Positions 1 to 5,673 of a stretch of 10,000 bases of DNA are shown piece after piece. How positions within the stretch are numbered: the first letter of the stretch is position 1; each line of letters opens with the position of its first letter. The position numbers and the translations under genes are program-made. The notes under the pieces were generated by a model, which had not been told where the DNA came from, made no database searches, and worked only from the letters and a program-made list of their open reading frames with translations. Source of the stretch: Theodoxus fluviatilis (taxonomy: Eukaryota; Mollusca; Gastropoda; Cycloneritida; Neritidae); NCBI GenBank assembly GCA_034096865.1, contig JAWQFJ010005561.1, positions 1 through 10,000 of the forward strand, in the 5' to 3' direction.

Positions 1-120
1 CACACACACCCCCACACACACACACACCACACCACACACACACACACCACACCTCCTACATGCACCCCCCTGCACGCACACACCTACACGCACACACCTA
101 TCCGCACACACTTGTTCAGA
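1..120. repeat. CA-rich simple repeat
   Basis: The first 50 or so bases are imperfect CA dinucleotide repeats with C-run interruptions. They pass into a looser periodic tract of CACACA blocks separated by CCTACACG or CCTATCCG, up to about base 113. On the minus strand this is a GT-rich tract directly downstream of the LINE ORF2 stop codon. It could be the tandem-repeat tail of the LINE or a pre-existing microsatellite into which the LINE inserted. The window edge truncates it, so the choice cannot be made here. Confidence 0.85.
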
Positions 121-151
121 AGGTATCTCTAGTGGCAATGCTATTACCCAA

Positions 152-829
152 TCATCCAGAAAGGCAGCGCTCCCTTAGGCTCAACTGGTGTGCAAATATC
201 GCCCATAGTGGAGTAGTCGATTCCGACTTCTTCTTCATGCTGATACACATTTTTCCAATCAAAATTATATGATCTATTATTTTCATTTCTTGACTTCTAA
301 TGTCTTTTCTTCGTAGGCCAAATATCACGTCTAGAACTGTTAGCCTTATGTTATGTGATGTTAATCTTAACATATCTCCCTCCACCAAATTCCAAAATGT
401 TCTAACGGATGGACATTCAAAGAAAAAATGCTCCACATAATCAATTTCGTTAGGACATAGCGAACATTTGTTATTAGCTTTCACTTTCATTTTAGCAAGA
501 ACGATATTTGTTGGGTAAATACTATGCAGTAGTTTCCATTGTAGCTCTCTCAGTCTGGTTTCTCTAGTTGACACAATCGGTTTCATCCACGTGTTCTTTG
601 ACACGATAACATCATATTTCCTTTTCCAAAACCCATTATCACAAGGTGTGCTTTCCTTATCCTTCTGCAAGCAAATTTCGGAAATGTCTTGCTTTAGAAG
701 CCTCGCACATCTACTCCGTTGAACAGTCAGAGCGCCGCTGGGTTTTGCGTAACTATTGGTATGTAACGTCTGCAACCACTGTGAAGGCATTGCATTCTTA
801 AGGCATTGTGTCAAAAAGTGTCCGGCCAT
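152..829 (-). CDS. LINE ORF2, C-terminal part with CCHC zinc motif
   Basis: This 225-residue open segment is the C-terminus of ORF2, in the same frame as the catalytic-core segment. It matches the reverse-transcriptase-associated zinc-binding region. A helical part, RLRELQWKLLHSIYPTNIVL, is followed by KANNKCSLCPNEIDYVEHFF and the closing cysteine, giving C-X2-C-X8-H-X4-C. After this comes FWNLVEG and a predicted helical tail, ending at a TGA at 154-152. The ATG at 829 is unlikely to be a true start. Similar coding sense (IITFEDKGL) continues upstream to about 866, broken only by a TAG at 841-839. In L1-type elements this region is needed for efficient RNA binding and reverse transcription. 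It lies leftward of, and is separated from the rest of ORF2 by, the 890-966 C/G tract. Confidence 0.85.
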   Translation of the reverse strand: MAGHFLTQCLKNAMPSQWLQTLHTNSYAKPSGALTVQRSRCARLLKQDISEICLQKDKESTPCDNGFWKRKYDVIVSKNTWMKPIVSTRETRLRELQWKLLHSIYPTNIVLAKMKVKANNKCSLCPNEIDYVEHFFFECPSVRTFWNLVEGDMLRLTSHNIRLTVLDVIFGLRRKDIRSQEMKIIDHIILIGKMCISMKKKSESTTPLWAIFAHQLSLRERCLSG

Positions 830-838
830 TATCTCCCA

Positions 839-841
839 CTA
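839..841 (-). other. In-frame stop codon in ORF2 C-terminal region
   Basis: Reading the C-terminal ORF2 frame upstream of the methionine at 829 gives a TAG at 841-839, preceded by coding-like sequence (ITFEDKGL). This is a nonsense change rather than a frameshift. It is the one ORF2 lesion not explained by homopolymer length. Confidence 0.6.
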
Positions 842-889
842 CAAGCCTTTATCTTCAAAGGTTATAATCTCTTTTCAACTTTGGTTTCA

Positions 890-933
890 CCCCCCCCCCC
901 CCTCCCACCCCCCCCCCCCCCCCCCCCCCTCCC

Positions 934-966
<33 letters not shown>
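890..966. repeat. 77-base poly-C tract (poly-G on minus) inside LINE ORF2
   Basis: The plus strand is almost pure cytosine, interrupted only by two identical TCCCA blocks at 903-907 and 930-934. The minus strand is therefore a guanine tract with many possible G-quadruplex registers. It lies in the middle of ORF2 coding sequence and replaces or splits it: sensible LINE protein is present on both sides. The identical interruptions 27 bases apart suggest a local tandem duplication during expansion. Long C/G homopolymers are also hard to sequence, so the exact length is unreliable. Confidence 0.95.
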
Positions 967-969
<3 letters not shown>

Positions 970-1144
970 CTGAATTCCTTTCTCTTCCCATGAACAGAAG
1001 TGCAGAAGTGTACCCCTGTATTTTATCATGTCGTTATACCACAATCTTTGGTGTAAAATATCTTCATTTTCACCTCAGCTAGTGTCACCACTTTTTTAAG
1101 TGTCAGCCACGTTATTACTACTTCCCTCCAGAAGCGACTCCTGA
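967..1144 (-). pseudogene. LINE ORF2 connector pieces in two further frames
   Basis: Two short pieces link the reverse transcriptase to the C-terminal domain. From 1144 to about 1098 the frame reads SRFWREVVITWLTLKK, the tryptophan-containing segment seen downstream of the reverse transcriptase in L1-type ORF2. After the second six-A run (1092-1097) the meaningful frame changes again and reads ILHQRLWYNDMIKY, then SWEEKGIQI, which fits the LWYN and KGI landmarks of such proteins. Reading without the shift gives a TGA at 1028-1026. The piece then enters the C/G tract. Assignment rests on short motifs, so it is weaker than for the larger segments. Confidence 0.6.
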
Positions 1145-2002
1145 TTTTTTCAGACACTTGATATTCGAAGGCTTTGTATTCACATTGAATATACCGCATC
1201 CTTGAGTAGTTTGGGAGAGGTACCAAAAGGGAATTTGGGCCCACTGTTCATCTACTGCCGACATAATTTTCGGAACCCATTGTAGATAGAACGTCTTCTG
1301 CATGTCCATCACATTTAACACCTTCAAACCACCCTTGGAGAAGTCTGCCTCCATTACGGCTCTCTTTACCTTCTCAAAAGCTTTCGTGTTGTTAGTGCGT
1401 CTTTTCCAGATAAAACGATAGAAAGTTGTATTTAGTTCTTTAATCACTTTCTCATGTAAGCCTATAGACTGCATTATAAAGATGAACTGGCTTACTAACA
1501 GAGACTTAACTATTAACACTTTTCCTCTTACACTTAGGTCTCTTTTTTCCCACTGTTTTATACATTTCTTTACATTATCTAGCCTTTTTGTCCAGTTTTT
1601 GTCTATGTCTACGGCTCTTCTGGTACTAGAAAAGTAAACCCCAAGGATTTTGATCTCTGTAACACAGTTGACGCTCAGTCTTTCCTCTTTCTGCACGCCT
1701 ATTGCCATTACTTTTGTTTTGCCTTTGTTTAAACGAAGGCCAGAAAACTTTGAAAAGTCTTCCAGAATTTGGAAAACATTTTCAATGTCGTGACCTGTCC
1801 TTACGCATAAAGTGATGTCATCTGCATACTGTTGGCTTTTGATCGTCACTTTCCCTCCTTGATTCGAAGGTACTTCAATTCCCTGCACGTTGCTGCTTCT
1901 TATTTTTATTGCCAGGATTTCCGATGCAAGGATGTAGCTTAGAGGGGAGAAAGGGCATCCCTGTCTAATGCCACATGTCACCGGAAATGGCTCCGATATC
2001 CA
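1118..2002 (-). CDS. LINE ORF2, middle part: reverse-transcriptase catalytic core (frameshifted)
   Basis: This segment has no start of its own; it continues ORF2 after the frame break at 2003-2007. It opens with a conserved stretch containing GIRQGCPFSPLSYILA, typical of reverse-transcriptase motif 4, and carries the catalytic YADD box at about 1828-1817. Next come the thumb-like region GLRLNKGKTKVMAIG, a motif with EIKILGVYFS, and the later conserved FYRFIWKRR and KGGLKVLNV. These order correctly against L1-type ORF2 proteins. The last dozen residues before the TAA at 1120-1118 are out of frame. The recognisable sequence moves at the six-A run (1145-1150) into the next frame, where RFWREVVITWL is read. 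Confidence 0.88.
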   Translation of the reverse strand, partial: WISEPFPVTCGIRQGCPFSPLSYILASEILAIKIRSSNVQGIEVPSNQGGKVTIKSQQYADDITLCVRTGHDIENVFQILEDFSKFSGLRLNKGKTKVMAIGVQKEERLSVNCVTEIKILGVYFSSTRRAVDIDKNWTKRLDNVKKCIKQWEKRDLSVRGKVLIVKSLLVSQFIFIMQSIGLHEKVIKELNTTFYRFIWKRRTNNTKAFEKVKRAVMEADFSKGGLKVLNVMDMQKTFYLQWVPKIMSAVDEQWAQIPFWYLSQTTQGCGIFNVNTKPSNIKCLKKSGVASGGK

Positions 2003-3939
2003 CCCCCTTGGTTAATACTACTGACAGAATTTGATATGAGCACCGATACCCATTTTTGAAAATCCGGACCAAACCCAAATGTGTCCAATGCCTCCTGGAG
2101 CAAGTGCTTTGACACCGAATCAAAGGCCTTCGAGAAGTCCAAGGACAGTAGGTATCCCGATTCCTCCCTGGTTTGTACATATTCTATTACATCCTCTATA
2201 GTTCTTAGTGCAGTTGCTATATTCCTTCCCTTTAGATACCCTACTTGTTCAGGACTGATTAATTTATCAATGACTCCACCCATCCGCTGAGCCAGAATTT
2301 TAGCTAATATCTTATAGTCAGTGTTCAGAAGTGTTACTGGACGCCAGTTGTCCAGTTCATCCCGGGGTAGATCTGAACTTTTGTGTAATAGAGTGATAAT
2401 GCCCTGCCTTTGGGTGTATGGAAGTTCCCCTTTCACGAATGCCTCGTTATAAGTGTCTGTAAGTATTTGTTTCAGTTTGTTCCAGAAAAACTTTATGAAC
2501 TCAGTTGTTAAACCATCGCTACCTGGCGATGTTCCATTTTTCAAAGATTTGGTAGCAGTGCCTGCTTCCTCTGTCGTGATGCCACCTTCGCAAAGGATTC
2601 TTTCGTTTTCGTCTAGTTTTGCAAAATCTGACTCCCCCAGAAAGTTGTTAATAGCTTCCTTAATATTTTCTTTTTTCACCATAGTGGTTTGATTATACAG
2701 CCTACTATAGTAATTTACTAGTTCCTTCATTATTTTCCTTTGGTTTGAGATGATTTTGCAATTTTCCACCTTTAAATGACTAATGACATTCTTTCTCTTT
2801 CTACTGCTTTCTAAGTTCAGGAAATATTTCGTATTTTTTTCACCCTCTTCAATCCATTTAATTCTCGCACGAGTTTGTGCTCCTCTTGCTTTAGTAATTG
2901 ACAACAATTCGAATTTTTTTTGTTTAATCTTGGTCATTTCCTTTACTAACTCAGGATTGCAATCATTTGCCAATTCTTGTTCTATGTTATCCAATCTATT
3001 TCTCATACCACTAATGTCATTTCTTCTGCGTTGCGCCCAATGTTGACCATAGACGATGCAGTATTCTTTAATATTTATTTTTAACATCTCCCATTTGTCG
3101 CTCTGTTTGTCATACTGTGTATTTCGTATCCCCTCATCAATTATCCGGTTAATACCACCGACAAGTATTGGATCCTTCAATAACATATTATTAAATTTCC
3201 ATGTACCCGGGCCTCTGGTAAACCCTGGTTTTCGTATGTCTAATAGGACTCCTCGATGATCGGTATTAGGCAGAGTTGTAATTTCACAAGCCACACATTT
3301 TTCGACCAGTTCTTCACTCGCAAAACAGTAGTCCAGACGTCTTGCAATGAAAGGACTAACACGACTCCAGGTATAACTCTTCTCAGTCTCATGACGAAGT
3401 CTCCACACATCAGTCAACATCAACCCATTCACTAAATGACGAAGAGCATTCACTTCCCGGGAACAATGTGGTTTTCCCGAAACAATATCAAGTTCATTAT
3501 CCATTACTGTATTGAAGTCCCCCAAGAGAATAAGGCTGTTGCAGTCGTATTTTGTTAGGAGCTGTGAAAGCTTACTAAAGAAAAGTGTCTTTTCTCTTCC
3601 ATTATTTGGAGCGTAAACATTGCAAATGATACAATTGATTTCTTCTGACTTTACTGAAAGAATGATAATTCTGTTTTCTTTATGAATAACCTCAACAGCC
3701 AGGGGGGTGTTTTTAGCAAATAAGATCATCTCACCTCTGCTGTTGCCTGTTCCCTGCACATACACGAGCTGACCACCCCATTCCTTTTCCCACTGTTGAG
3801 AGTCGCTCGGTGTAACATGGGTTTCTTGTAGACACACAATGTCGCACTTTAGTGTTCTTATTTCATTAAACAAAGAGAGTCTTTTGAAACGATTTTTTAG
3901 CCCTCTGGCATTCACAGTTAGAATCTTAACAGGATTCAT
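1978..3939 (-). CDS. LINE ORF2, 5' part: AP-endonuclease and N-terminal reverse transcriptase
   Basis: This open segment of 653 residues starts at an ATG with an in-frame TAG three codons upstream. Residues 1-235 form an exonuclease-endonuclease-phosphatase domain. Visible motifs are VNARG (N10), CLQETH (E39), NVYAPN (108-112), LLGDFN (D141, N143), YTWS (W191), RLDY (D203) and TDH (D227, H228), so the catalytic set looks complete. A linker contains the L1-group signature WIEEGEKNTKYF (362-373). The reverse transcriptase begins near 464 with SLKNGTSPGSDG and continues through NWRPVTLLNTDYK (531-543) and EQVGYLKGRNI. LDFSKAFD (600-607) supplies the first catalytic aspartate, D601. The reading frame fails after about residue 644, at the G run at 2003-2007, and ends in an unrelated tail at a TGA at 1978. 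The protein logic continues in another frame from position 2002. Confidence 0.9.
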   Translation of the reverse strand: MNPVKILTVNARGLKNRFKRLSLFNEIRTLKCDIVCLQETHVTPSDSQQWEKEWGGQLVYVQGTGNSRGEMILFAKNTPLAVEVIHKENRIIILSVKSEEINCIICNVYAPNNGREKTLFFSKLSQLLTKYDCNSLILLGDFNTVMDNELDIVSGKPHCSREVNALRHLVNGLMLTDVWRLRHETEKSYTWSRVSPFIARRLDYCFASEELVEKCVACEITTLPNTDHRGVLLDIRKPGFTRGPGTWKFNNMLLKDPILVGGINRIIDEGIRNTQYDKQSDKWEMLKINIKEYCIVYGQHWAQRRRNDISGMRNRLDNIEQELANDCNPELVKEMTKIKQKKFELLSITKARGAQTRARIKWIEEGEKNTKYFLNLESSRKRKNVISHLKVENCKIISNQRKIMKELVNYYSRLYNQTTMVKKENIKEAINNFLGESDFAKLDENERILCEGGITTEEAGTATKSLKNGTSPGSDGLTTEFIKFFWNKLKQILTDTYNEAFVKGELPYTQRQGIITLLHKSSDLPRDELDNWRPVTLLNTDYKILAKILAQRMGGVIDKLISPEQVGYLKGRNIATALRTIEDVIEYVQTREESGYLLSLDFSKAFDSVSKHLLQEALDTFGFGPDFQKWVSVLISNSVSSINQGGGYRSHFR

Positions 3940-4020
3940 GGGACAAGCCTAGTTTCTATTCAAAGTCCGAGGAGAAAGCATGGGTCAGAGTATGTGGAGA
4001 CAGACGATTCCCACTCACCG
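3940..4020 (-). other. 81-base ORF1-ORF2 intergenic spacer of the LINE
   Basis: ORF1 ends with TAG at 4023-4021 and ORF2 starts at 3939, in the same frame. The 27 spacer codons contain three more in-frame stops: TGA at 4017-4015, TGA at 3987-3985 and TAG at 3951-3949. Simple read-through is therefore unlikely. ORF2 translation would need re-initiation or internal entry, as proposed for other L1-type elements. No obvious structure was seen. Confidence 0.8.
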
Positions 4021-4821
4021 CTACGTTACCGAAGGATCTGTGTCGATGAGGCTGGCTGCTGGATCCTTCGTGTTTGGGGGGCTGTTTCCGGACTCAGGTC
4101 GACGTCGCTTCGCAGACGATCCCTCTCGCCTGGTAGCGTCACTTACTGTTCCGTCGTGGCGCTTGCGGACTTTCGATCTTCCTCTGCGGGGGGTTGATGA
4201 TGGCTTCATCATCCAGGCTGGTCTTGCTGTTTCTTCTTCTCTCACTTCGTCCTGAGGGTTGTCTTCCTGCATCTCGGGAGAAAGGCTGCATTCCATGTCT
4301 CCTGCCTTGTGTCCATCTTTGTAGCACTGTCGACACTTGATTGGATAAGGGCAGGTGGAGAAAGAGTGGCCTTTTCTGAAACATTTGCTGCACGATGCCT
4401 CTGCAGCAGCAGCTTGCTTCTGCTCGCGATGGTAGACCGACGCCTTGAATGGGCCAATTACCAACTGTTTCGGCAGTGGTTTGCTTGGCATGGTAATATA
4501 CACAAATCTGCGGCCAGTCCTCCATCGCGTGAGTTTGCCACGATCATCCCTGTCTCGCTCGTCAAACATCTGTGATCGCAATTCACACCCGATGGATTGG
4601 AGTGCTTTGACGATTTCCTCGTCGCTAAACGAAAGCGGTATATTTCCGACAATGACCTTGGTCGTTTGCTTTTCCCTGATTGCACCGTCGACTGTTGTGA
4701 CTGTGTACGGGTTTCGATCACGCGCGGTGACACGTATACCTCGCAAGATGAGGCCTTGCACGAGAATTTTGTCTCTGTGTTCGCGCTTACGTCCTAGAGA
4801 AGTTTGAAGAGATGGTGACAT
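4021..4821 (-). CDS. LINE ORF1: RRM-like and zinc-knuckle RNA-binding protein
   Basis: This intact 266-residue protein probably coats the LINE RNA and helps form the retrotransposition particle, as ORF1 proteins of this group do. Residues about 53-112 look like an RNA-recognition-motif fold, with an RNP2-like strand VIVGNI (56-61) and an RNP1-like strand RRFVYITM (105-112). Two zinc knuckles follow. The first is C144-C147-H152-C157 with classic CX2CX4HX4C spacing. The second is C163-C166-H171-C178 with a longer CX2CX4HX6C spacing. The tail (211-242) is rich in Arg and Lys, suiting nucleic-acid binding or nuclear import. The ATG is supported by an in-frame TAA five codons upstream. ORF2 begins 81 bases downstream in the same frame, separated by stop codons. 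I recall very similar ORF1 proteins from mollusc and cnidarian LINEs, but this is from memory and was not searched. Confidence 0.88.
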   Translation of the reverse strand: MSPSLQTSLGRKREHRDKILVQGLILRGIRVTARDRNPYTVTTVDGAIREKQTTKVIVGNIPLSFSDEEIVKALQSIGCELRSQMFDERDRDDRGKLTRWRTGRRFVYITMPSKPLPKQLVIGPFKASVYHREQKQAAAAEASCSKCFRKGHSFSTCPYPIKCRQCYKDGHKAGDMECSLSPEMQEDNPQDEVREEETARPAWMMKPSSTPRRGRSKVRKRHDGTVSDATRREGSSAKRRRPESGNSPPNTKDPAASLIDTDPSVT

Positions 4822-4920
4822 ACATATTGCAGGTTAAGTGCTCAGACACAGACATGTCGTTATGCATCGCTACGTCCTGTGGCTGCTGGCCGTGCGTGTC
4901 CCAGGTCAAAGGTCAAAGGT
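4822..4920 (-). other. Junction: PLAC8 3' UTR and/or LINE 5' UTR
   Basis: These 99 bases join the PLAC8-like stop codon to the LINE ORF1 start. They must contain the end of the host 3' untranslated region and the LINE 5' leader, but no sequence landmark shows where one gives way to the other. No polyadenylation signal (AATAAA or ATTAAA on the minus strand) is visible before the LINE, so host transcripts may extend into it. Confidence 0.6.
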
Positions 4921-4922
4921 CT
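4903..4922 (+). promoter_or_regulatory. Three AGGTCA-type half-sites spaced by one base (DR1-like)
   Basis: AGGTCA occurs at 4903-4908 and 4910-4915, with AGGTCT at 4917-4922, each separated by a single A. Two perfect AGGTCA half-sites one base apart match the DR1 element bound by RXR, HNF4 and related nuclear receptors. The same bases can be read as a simple 7-base tandem repeat. They overlap the last bases of the PLAC8-like stop codon and lie within 100 bases upstream of LINE ORF1, where LINE promoters usually sit. Function is inference only. Confidence 0.35.
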
Positions 4923-5022
4923 AGTTCTTGATCTTGTCTACATAGGCCATCTCTCTGGCCATCTGGCACCACGCACAGGGCGTGCAGCAGGAAGCAACGA
5001 GGCAGTCATCCATGACGGATCC
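4921..5022 (-). CDS. Terminal coding exon of a PLAC8-domain (cysteine-rich) protein, partial
   Basis: The exon encodes 33 residues and a TAG stop (4923-4921). It reads GSVMDDCLVASCC, then TPCAWCQMAREM and a short polar tail. This matches the C-terminal part of the PLAC8 / cornifelin / fruit-weight-like family, whose last exon typically begins with a Gly-Ser pair and carries CC-x-x-C-x-x-CQ-x-x-RE. PLAC8 proteins are small cysteine-rich proteins, many membrane-associated, with varied roles that include metal and growth-related functions; the role here is unknown. The exon starts in phase 0 directly after an AG at 5024-5023, with a good acceptor. Upstream exons would lie to the right on the minus strand. 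I found none in the remaining 5 kb, so the preceding intron is probably long. The LINE lies just downstream in the same orientation. Confidence 0.75.
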   Translation of the reverse strand, partial: GSVMDDCLVASCCTPCAWCQMAREMAYVDKIKN

Positions 5023-5052
5023 CTGTAAAGTGCAAGAAAGAAAGAAAGAAAG
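5023..5052 (-). other. Splice acceptor with microsatellite-derived pyrimidine tract
   Basis: On the minus strand a run of TTTC repeats is followed by TTGCACTTTACAG and then the PLAC8 exon at 5022. The (GAAA)n microsatellite on the plus strand supplies the polypyrimidine tract. The AG dinucleotide occupies 5024-5023. The acceptor matches the metazoan consensus well and sets the exon start used here. Confidence 0.7.
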
Positions 5053-5146
5053 AATGAATGAATGAATGAATGAATGAATGAATGAATGAATGAATGAATG
5101 AATGAATGAATGAATGAATGAATGAATGAATGAATGAATGAATGAA
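5034..5146. repeat. (GAAA)n then (TGAA)n tetranucleotide microsatellite
   Basis: About five GAAA units are followed by about 23 nearly perfect TGAA units up to base 5145, the block then breaking into CGAA variants. Read on the minus strand it encodes a Phe-Ile-His-Ser repeat that happens to be in frame with the PLAC8 exon. That open frame is most simply intron sequence rather than coding. Confidence 0.95.
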
Positions 5147-5528
5147 CGAACGAATGCACTAATGACCAAATGACGAAATGAATATTTTGACTAAATGAAT
5201 TAACTGAATGACTGAATATATGAATGAATGTTTAGAATGAATGAATGAAAAATAATTCGAAAGAATTTATGAATGATTTGAGTGAATGAATGAATGAATT
5301 GAATCAATGAATATTATGCATGAATTAATAAACGAATGATTTGAGTGATGAATAAATAGGTTAAATGAATGAATGAATAACTTGAATGAATAAATCGTTT
5401 GAACGAATGAATGAACGACTGATTTGAATGCATGAATGAACGAATGATTTGAATGAATGGATAATAAAATTAATGAACGAACGAATAACTGAACGAACGA
5501 ACGAATGGACGAATGAATGAATAAATGC
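5147..5528. repeat. Degenerate TGAA-derived tetranucleotide tract
   Basis: For nearly 400 bases the sequence is an eroded version of the neighbouring (TGAA)n array. GAATGAATGAAT blocks are mixed with AACGAACGAATG blocks, and several copies of GAATGATTTGA-like motifs recur at irregular spacing. It looks like an old microsatellite that decayed while the block at 5054-5146 stayed young or re-expanded. No gene is supported here. Confidence 0.85.
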
Positions 5529-5673
5529 ATGGAGTTTACAGCTTATCAGCCTTTGTAGGATGTGTAAGGCCAGTAATCACGAAAATATGTAGAGCTGGTA
5601 GGAGCTACACCAAGCCAGGCCTCCATTTCTCAGTGTGACTAGATTAGAACGAACCACATAGGGAGATGCGGAG
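5529..5673. other. Short unique spacer, no feature recognised
   Basis: This 145-base stretch is neither tandem repeat nor recognisable coding sequence. It was checked for PLAC8-like exons on the minus strand and for tRNA-like folds, with nothing convincing. It is probably intronic if the PLAC8 gene extends to the right. Confidence 0.5.

Larger units (their letters stand above)
152..3939 (-). pseudogene. LINE ORF2 (endonuclease-reverse transcriptase), interrupted
   Basis: The protein-coding signal of one long ORF2 runs from the ATG at 3939 to the TGA at 154-152, but in several frames. Recognisable LINE protein switches frame at three points, each time as if one base were missing. The points are a five-G run (plus-strand C at 2003-2007), a six-A run (plus T at 1145-1150) and another six-A run (plus T at 1092-1097). 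A 77-base C/G tract at 890-966 then separates the region after the reverse transcriptase from the C-terminal CCHC domain, and an in-frame TAG lies at 841-839. Taken together the coding stretch spans roughly 1,260 codons, an ordinary size for an L1-type ORF2. As assembled it cannot make a full-length enzyme. The individual pieces are described in separate entries. Confidence 0.85.
110..4900 (-). mobile_element. Near full-length non-LTR retrotransposon (LINE), L1/Tx1 type
   Basis: The minus strand carries the standard two-ORF layout of an L1/Tx1-group LINE. ORF1 at 4821-4021 is a nucleic-acid-binding protein. ORF2 at 3939-152 combines an apurinic-type endonuclease, a reverse transcriptase and a C-terminal CCHC motif. 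Such elements move by target-primed reverse transcription: the endonuclease nicks chromosomal DNA and the enzyme copies its own RNA from the nick. No long terminal repeats or integrase are visible. Boundaries are approximate. The 5' end lies between the PLAC8 stop codon (4921) and the ORF1 start (4821), and the 3' end lies in the short stretch after the ORF2 stop (151 to about 113), before the GT-rich tract. I found no clear target-site duplication. Several ORF2 lesions suggest a dead copy, although most sit at homopolymers and could be assembly errors. Confidence 0.93.

Noticed and set aside
862..1044. Glycine-rich minus-strand open frame
   Set aside because: The glycines come from the poly-G tract; the N-terminal part is a displaced piece of LINE ORF2.
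4139..4807. Several 70-130 residue frames on both strands overlapping LINE ORF1
   Set aside because: They are shadows of ORF1, which alone has a coherent domain structure.
4921..5530. Minus-strand frames with Phe-Ile-His-Ser repeats read as proteins
   Set aside because: They translate the (TGAA)n microsatellite; the only real coding signal is the PLAC8-like part after the acceptor at 5023.
5560..5640. Possible tRNA-like or hairpin sequence around GGTAGGAGCTACACC
   Set aside because: No cloverleaf, anticodon arm or polymerase III boxes could be placed; only a short imperfect inverted repeat.
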